35,742 bases of DNA, from contig CAJTCR010000045.1 in NCBI GenBank assembly GCA_910574915.1, positions 1 to 35,742 of the forward strand, read 5' to 3'. The notes under the pieces are model-generated. The model saw only the letters and a list, made by a program, of their open reading frames with translations, had not been told where the DNA came from and did no database searches. Both the position numbers and the translations under genes were made by a program. Origin of the DNA: Eubacteriaceae bacterium (lineage in GTDB: Bacteria > Bacillota > Clostridia > Lachnospirales > Lachnospiraceae). This document shows, one piece after another, positions 31,224-35,742 of the stretch; position 1 is the stretch's first letter; every line of letters starts with the position of its first letter.

Positions 31224-33507
31224 CATGGTCGTTTATGCAGTGGACAGATCGTTGCTTTTGTCTGCAAGCATCCTCAGATTTGTTTGTTTATTTTTCCTGT
31301 CCTTGATCATTATAAGCCCAATGACAGGAACGTTTTTTACATTTATTCAATTCCACTGGGGGAAGGCTGCATTTTTCGGAAATGTTTTACTGGCAGGCGT
31401 TATGTCTGTGTATTTAGGCAGAACGAACATTTTGCTGGTGGAAAACAAAGCTGAGAGTATCGTTTTGATCTTGCTGACCGCAGGAAGTGTGTATTTATAC
31501 ATGCAATATTCGCCGTCATTGTATCTTGCACAGGATCCTTCGATCTATTTGTTAAAAGCGTTTAATCTGGTAAATTACGGATATTGCTATAAACCAATGC
31601 ATATTTACAGCGGTTTTATTGCAGAAAATATAATAGAACCGATGGCAGAATATACAAATGGAATCTATTATGAGATGCCTAATGTATATGCGGATTTTTT
31701 TCCGGGAAGCAGTTTTTTTTATTCTCTTTTTGGCATGGTTTCCAAAAATATGATCTTTTATGCACAGACTGCCATGATGACAGTGAATGCGTGGCTGCTG
31801 TATTTTGCAATTAAAAAAACGGCGGGGATTAGGCATATTGCGGCAGGAAATTATACACTGATGTTTCTTGCAGCTCCGGTTATTGTATGGTTTGGGAGAG
31901 GCAGCTTTACGGAACCGGCAGCTCTTGTATACCTGCTTTTGATTATTAACACTTTAAATCTGGATCGGCAGTACCCGTTTTTTTTATCCATTTGTTTTTT
32001 GTCCTCCTATTCATCCAGAATTGACTATTTGCTGCTTATGCTTTTGGGAGTCTTTCTTATATCGTACATAAATGATAAAGCAGGGTTTATCTACACAGTT
32101 GCTGTAATCTGTGAGATTTTGCTGTACAAATCTACGTATGTGTACTATTACGGTCGGATAACGACAGTTGATATGCCTTTGCTTCAATATGATATTGTAT
32201 TGGTTCTAATTGCTTTTGCTGCAAGTACGATTTTACTGAAGTGGAAAAAGGAACTTTTATACTCGCTTTTTTATTCGAAGGCGGTCAAATACTTCGTAGC
32301 TGCAGCCGGAATCCTATGCTTTTGCCTTATATTTTATAACAATGCAGTATCGGCAGAAGAGTATCGTTTGGAGCTTATACATGGAAAGATGTTAAGAACC
32401 TACCAGGAGGAAATTTTAGATTTGCTGTTCTTAGTGTTTCCAAGTATCGTTTTAAGCCTCGGATTAGTTGGAATGTACAAGCTTATTGATAAAGAAAAGA
32501 TACACTTTACGACAAGCGTATTTATTGTCGGAGCTGGCATTGTTTATTTGTATCTGCTGTTTGGCAGTTCCAACTCTCCGCAGTTATATTGGATGCTTCG
32601 GCGCTACTATAACAATATCCTTCCGATTTGTGTACTTGCTTTTTGTTGTTTGTTTCGCAGCCTGAAAAAAGAACCGTATTACCTGTTAGCGGCGGTGTGC
32701 ATGGCGCTGTCTCTCAATATGTATTTAGACAGCGGGCAGATTGTGGATTTTAAAGGGTTGGATCAATCAACTGCAAAGCTGGAGCAGGAGATCAAGGCAC
32801 AAGGATATCATACCGTTTATTTTCTGCAACGAGACATGCGGGCGATTTCGCCGTTATTTACATACAGTGATTTGGAATTTGTGCCAGTTCATCCGCAGGA
32901 GCTTATTTATTTTAAACAAGAGAAAGATCAGTTTGATTTTACAAATGCTCTTTTTCTAGTATCAGATCTTTTTGTAAATAAGACGATAGAAGATCATTTC
33001 TGGCAGATGGAGCTGTCTTATTTAAAGCTTGGAGAAACTTATGGTGAAATACCAAAAGAAGTATATGAGAAATCGGTATCTTTGCTTGGATGCAGCATGA
33101 ACAAATTATTAAGCAGCAAAGGAAAACCAATCTATCCGCTGCTTGTTGAAAAAGCAAAAGGAATCGACGGTGACTGGACATTGGCAGAAGCGGAAATCAG
33201 CTTTAGCCAAATGGATGTAAGCAGTGATTCCGAATTGGTATTTGAGCTATATGAATATGATCACAAATATATCGATCAAAAAGATATCGATGGATTACAG
33301 CTACAGGTGATCGTTAACGGTAAGTATCTGTTGGAAATGACCAGTTATAAGGATTATAAATTCAAATTTTCTCTAAATAATGTCAAGAGGGCAGGAGAAG
33401 AGATGAATCATATAAAAATAACCTGTAATACATTTTGCCCGGCTGATGTAGGGAAGAATGATGCAAGAAATTTAGGAATTGCTGTAAAAGAAATTTATGT
33501 ACAGTAA
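31204..33507 (+). CDS. Large polytopic membrane protein, possible GT-C glycosyltransferase
   Basis: A 767-residue protein. From residue about 15 to 500 it has many hydrophobic segments, probably twelve or more, and the first large outer loop contains AQDPSIYL (Asp111), like the acidic motif that opens GT-C enzymes of the PMT/ArnT type; the GT-C call rests on this and on context. Residues about 515-767 are soluble and outside: first a mixed region with YHTVYFLQRDMRAISPLF, then a beta-sandwich-like end (ELVFELYEYDHKYI, LQVIVNGKYLLEM, AVKEIYVQ). It may add a sugar or modify the exported glycan on the outer face. The start is by the AAAGGA site; it overlaps the GT2 gene by 20 bases. Confidence 0.7.
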   Translation: MISKRNSMVVYAVDRSLLLSASILRFVCLFFLSLIIISPMTGTFFTFIQFHWGKAAFFGNVLLAGVMSVYLGRTNILLVENKAESIVLILLTAGSVYLYMQYSPSLYLAQDPSIYLLKAFNLVNYGYCYKPMHIYSGFIAENIIEPMAEYTNGIYYEMPNVYADFFPGSSFFYSLFGMVSKNMIFYAQTAMMTVNAWLLYFAIKKTAGIRHIAAGNYTLMFLAAPVIVWFGRGSFTEPAALVYLLLIINTLNLDRQYPFFLSICFLSSYSSRIDYLLLMLLGVFLISYINDKAGFIYTVAVICEILLYKSTYVYYYGRITTVDMPLLQYDIVLVLIAFAASTILLKWKKELLYSLFYSKAVKYFVAAAGILCFCLIFYNNAVSAEEYRLELIHGKMLRTYQEEILDLLFLVFPSIVLSLGLVGMYKLIDKEKIHFTTSVFIVGAGIVYLYLLFGSSNSPQLYWMLRRYYNNILPICVLAFCCLFRSLKKEPYYLLAAVCMALSLNMYLDSGQIVDFKGLDQSTAKLEQEIKAQGYHTVYFLQRDMRAISPLFTYSDLEFVPVHPQELIYFKQEKDQFDFTNALFLVSDLFVNKTIEDHFWQMELSYLKLGETYGEIPKEVYEKSVSLLGCSMNKLLSSKGKPIYPLLVEKAKGIDGDWTLAEAEISFSQMDVSSDSELVFELYEYDHKYIDQKDIDGLQLQVIVNGKYLLEMTSYKDYKFKFSLNNVKRAGEEMNHIKITCNTFCPADVGKNDARNLGIAVKEIYVQ

Positions 33508-33541
33508 TTGGCGGTATAAATAAATGGAAGGAGAAGAAAGC

Positions 33542-34309
33542 ATGGGAACCAGTCAGGATTTAGAAAGAATGGTCGTGATTATTCCTTCTTTGAATCCGTG
33601 TGGAATGTTGTTGGATATTATCAAAGACTTAAAACAGGAGCAGTTTGTGCATATTATTTTGGTTGACGATGGAAGCACAAAAGAAAGTAAAGAATATTCA
33701 AGTAAATGGAGATTTAAAGGTAATTTCTATATAAAAGATATTTTTAAAAGTATGATTGAACGCAGCCTGAACGGTGATAGCTCTGTCCGTGAGATCTATG
33801 TGCTGATCAATGAAGAAAAGACAGAAGATCTTGAAAATCTGGATCGATATCAGGCGTTTCTTAAGGAAAATAAGGAAATATACAGAATGGGCCATTGCGC
33901 GGTGAGGAAACTTGTATTCTATGAAATGGATTTTGAAAGGATGATGTATGATGAATTTATTAATAAATCTGAATATATAGAAAAAGATGTTCCGTCATAT
34001 GGAACAGTGGCACTTGTAAAAGAGTTGCAGAAAAATATAAAGTACCGTTATAAGCTGTCTGATAAAAAAGAGGTATTCTCTATATTAGTTACGGGAAGGT
34101 CTATTCATGAGTCATATTTTACTTTGCGATTATATAATGGCACTTCGCTTGTATTTGAAAAAGATTTAAGCGGATTTGAAAAAGATTTCCTGATTGATTT
34201 AAAAAATCCTGTAAGCTGTGATGCATGTGAGATTGAGACGGTAGGAAAGAACTTTTCAGATTCTATTATAATAAAAAGTGTTGATATAGGTACAAAAAAT
34301 GATACATAA
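33542..34309 (+). CDS. Chimeric protein: GT2 N-terminal fragment joined to an unknown domain
   Basis: A 255-residue protein. Residues 10-50 read as the first strand and loop of a family 2 glycosyltransferase (MVVIIPSLNPCGMLLDIIKD, HIILVDDGST), but the family then stops: the DxD metal site, the donor-binding region and the catalytic Asp are missing. Residues about 55-165 are helical and unrelated to GT2 (DIFKSMIERSLNGDSSVREI). Residues about 170-255 look like a beta-sandwich (KYRYKLSDKKEVFSILVT ... SIIIKSVDIG), similar in style to the end of the preceding protein. The start at 33542 follows AAGGAG; an in-frame ATG at 33524 lies before that site. It cannot be a working GT2 as it stands. Confidence 0.75.
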   Translation: MGTSQDLERMVVIIPSLNPCGMLLDIIKDLKQEQFVHIILVDDGSTKESKEYSSKWRFKGNFYIKDIFKSMIERSLNGDSSVREIYVLINEEKTEDLENLDRYQAFLKENKEIYRMGHCAVRKLVFYEMDFERMMYDEFINKSEYIEKDVPSYGTVALVKELQKNIKYRYKLSDKKEVFSILVTGRSIHESYFTLRLYNGTSLVFEKDLSGFEKDFLIDLKNPVSCDACEIETVGKNFSDSIIIKSVDIGTKNDT

Positions 34310-34328
34310 TGAAATGGAGAGATAAACG

Positions 34329-35360
34329 ATGAAGCTGATCATCCAGATCCCATGCTTGAATGAAGCAGAAACTTTAGAAACGGCATTAAACGACCTACCA
34401 AGGCAGATCCAGGGAATCGATACAATCGAATATCTGATTATCAACGATGGAAGCCAGGATGATACGGTAAAAGTCGCAAAAGACTGGGGCGTGCATTATG
34501 TTGTGAACTTTACCAGGAATAAAGGGCTGGCAAAGGGATTCCTGGCCGGCATTGACGCGTGCTTAAAAAACGGGGCGGACATTATTGTCAATACGGATGC
34601 GGACAACCAGTATTGCGGCGCGGATATTGAAAAGCTGGTGCGCCCAATTTTAAACGGGGCATCAGACATTGTAATCGGCGAACGGCCGATTGACCAGACG
34701 GAGCATTTTTCGCCGCTGAAAAAGAAATTGCAGCATTTTGGGAGCTGGGTAGTAAGGGTCGCTTCCAATACGGACATCCCGGATGCGCCGAGCGGGTTTC
34801 GTGCCTACAGCAGGGAAGCGGCGATGCGGCTGAATGTGACCAATGAATATACCTACACGCTGGAGACGATCGTACAGGCGGGAAGGGAGCGGATCGCGAT
34901 GGACTCGGTGCCCATCCAGACGAACGCACAGCTTCGCCCGTCCAGGCTGTTTGGCAGCATGTTCGGGTATGTGAAAAAGTCGATGCTGACGATTATCCGT
35001 GCGTTTATGATGTACAAGCCGCTGCAGTTTTTTACGATCTTAGGCTCCGTCCCGTTTTTCGCAGGCGTGGGTGTGGGCATACGGTTTCTTGTGTATATGT
35101 GCCTGGGGCAGGCTGGTGGGCATGTACAGTCGCTCGTTTTGGCAAGCACGCTGCTTATCATGGGGTTTATGATTTATGTCATTGGGTTGCAGGCAGACCT
35201 GATCGCGGCGAACCGCAAGATTTTGGAGGATGTACAATACCAGGTGCGCAGGCTTGCCTATGGCGGCAAGCCTGTCGGCGCATCTTTTAGAAACGACGGT
35301 TATGAAAGGGATGGTTTGGATGAGAAAACGGGAACAGCAGCCGGAAGGGAATTATTATGA
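34329..35360 (+). CDS. Membrane-bound family 2 glycosyltransferase (polyprenyl-phosphate type)
   Basis: A 343-residue enzyme of the DPM1/GtrB-like type that moves a sugar from a nucleotide donor to a polyprenyl phosphate. It has IIQIPCLNEAETLETAL, YLIINDGSQDDT, the metal site NTDAD (Asp90 and Asp92), and DAPSGFRAYSREAA. Two hydrophobic segments follow at about 233-257 and 268-288. The codons are clearly GC-richer than in the genes just before, nearer to the housekeeping block, so it may belong to an older part of the locus. The next gene starts inside its last 41 bases. Confidence 0.9.
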   Translation: MKLIIQIPCLNEAETLETALNDLPRQIQGIDTIEYLIINDGSQDDTVKVAKDWGVHYVVNFTRNKGLAKGFLAGIDACLKNGADIIVNTDADNQYCGADIEKLVRPILNGASDIVIGERPIDQTEHFSPLKKKLQHFGSWVVRVASNTDIPDAPSGFRAYSREAAMRLNVTNEYTYTLETIVQAGRERIAMDSVPIQTNAQLRPSRLFGSMFGYVKKSMLTIIRAFMMYKPLQFFTILGSVPFFAGVGVGIRFLVYMCLGQAGGHVQSLVLASTLLIMGFMIYVIGLQADLIAANRKILEDVQYQVRRLAYGGKPVGASFRNDGYERDGLDEKTGTAAGRELL

Positions 35361-35742
35361 CAAATACCACACAAAAAACCGGATTGAAAAATGGCTGGTG
35401 CGCCATTTTTTCCGCAGGTGTGGGCAAGTGCTGGGACAGATTCAAATCGAAAACGGCACGATTTTGGAGGCGGGCTGCGGGGAAGGGTATTTTACAAAGT
35501 TTTTATACGAGAAATATAAAGGGCACGCAAAATTAGAAGCGTTTGATATCAGCCGTGCCTGTGTGGAACAGGCAAAGGCGGCGTGCCCGGGGGTTTGCTT
35601 CCGTGTCGGGAGCATTTATGAAATACCAAAAGGGCACAAATATGGCCTGGTTGTAGCGAGCGAGGTGCTGGAGCATATGGAAGACCCAGCGCGTGTGCTC
35701 GGCCAGCTTTTGGGCGTTTGCGGCAGGTACCTTTTGGTGACA
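35320..35742 (+). CDS. SAM-dependent methyltransferase (cut by window end)
   Basis: The first 141 codons of a class I methyltransferase, open to the last base of the window. ILEAGCGEGYFTKFL (motif I, about 48-62), a DISRACVEQAK acidic loop, and ASEVLEHMEDP are plain. NYYDKYHTKNRIEKWLVRHF before motif I is common in glycan-cluster methyltransferases that sit next to polyprenyl GT2 genes. The ATG at 35320 is chosen from AAAGGG nine bases upstream; in-frame ATGs at 35302 and 35311 lack a well-placed site. The 3' part is not visible, so full length is unknown. Confidence 0.85.
   Translation, partial: MRKREQQPEGNYYDKYHTKNRIEKWLVRHFFRRCGQVLGQIQIENGTILEAGCGEGYFTKFLYEKYKGHAKLEAFDISRACVEQAKAACPGVCFRVGSIYEIPKGHKYGLVVASEVLEHMEDPARVLGQLLGVCGRYLLVT

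Overview
The window looks like a chromosomal piece of a spore-forming Clostridia, most likely Lachnospiraceae. The gene order nusB-xseA-xseB-ispA-dxs-tlyA-nadK-argR-recN-spoIVB is a typical Firmicutes/Clostridia backbone, and the anaerobic NrdG, the YqhY/Asp23-NusB pair and the SpoIVB peptidase point the same way. No rRNA, CRISPR array or intact transposase was seen.

Layout. (1) 1-5.9 kb: nrdG, a tRNA-Arg(CCG), a membrane-anchored triple-SH3b wall protein, rluF and ligA (4-bp overlap), and a small convergent conserved gene. (2) 5.9-16.6 kb: the housekeeping run yqhY, nusB, xseA, xseB, ispA, dxs, tlyA, nadK, argR, recN, spoIVB. It links transcription antitermination, DNA repair, isoprenoid precursor synthesis, NADP supply, arginine control and sporulation. 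Genes are tightly packed and often overlap by ATGA. (3) 16.6-24.2 kb: a patchwork. A strong terminator ends spoIVB, and spo0A, its usual next gene, is absent. In its place are a broken MNT-type nucleotidyltransferase, a 50-bp diverged copy of the spoIVB catalytic-serine region, a frameshifted secreted Big2-like surface protein, an AraC/GyrI-like regulator, a LysR regulator, a leftward autoregulated tetR-flavoprotein-FMN_bind operon, and a decayed helix-turn-helix gene of conjugative-element type.

(4) 24.2-34.3 kb: an AT-richer polysaccharide locus. It begins with an XRE regulator translationally coupled to three GT4 and one GT2 glycosyltransferases, an ABC-2 exporter (Wzm/Wzt-like), a large polytopic membrane protein and a chimeric GT2-fragment protein. 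(5) 34.3-35.7 kb: a GC-richer polyprenyl-phosphate GT2 and a methyltransferase cut by the window end.

The most interesting signal is just upstream of the polysaccharide operon. Two 26-bp inverted repeats (24 of 26 positions match) flank a 285-bp AT-rich segment. That segment carries a good sigma-A-type promoter that now points away from the operon, and the right repeat sits inside a perfect 23-bp-arm palindrome. This is what a phase-variable invertible promoter would look like. Inversion would aim the promoter at the XRE-glycosyltransferase operon and would also break the palindrome. No recombinase is in the window, so one acting in trans would be needed. This is an inference from sequence and has not been demonstrated.
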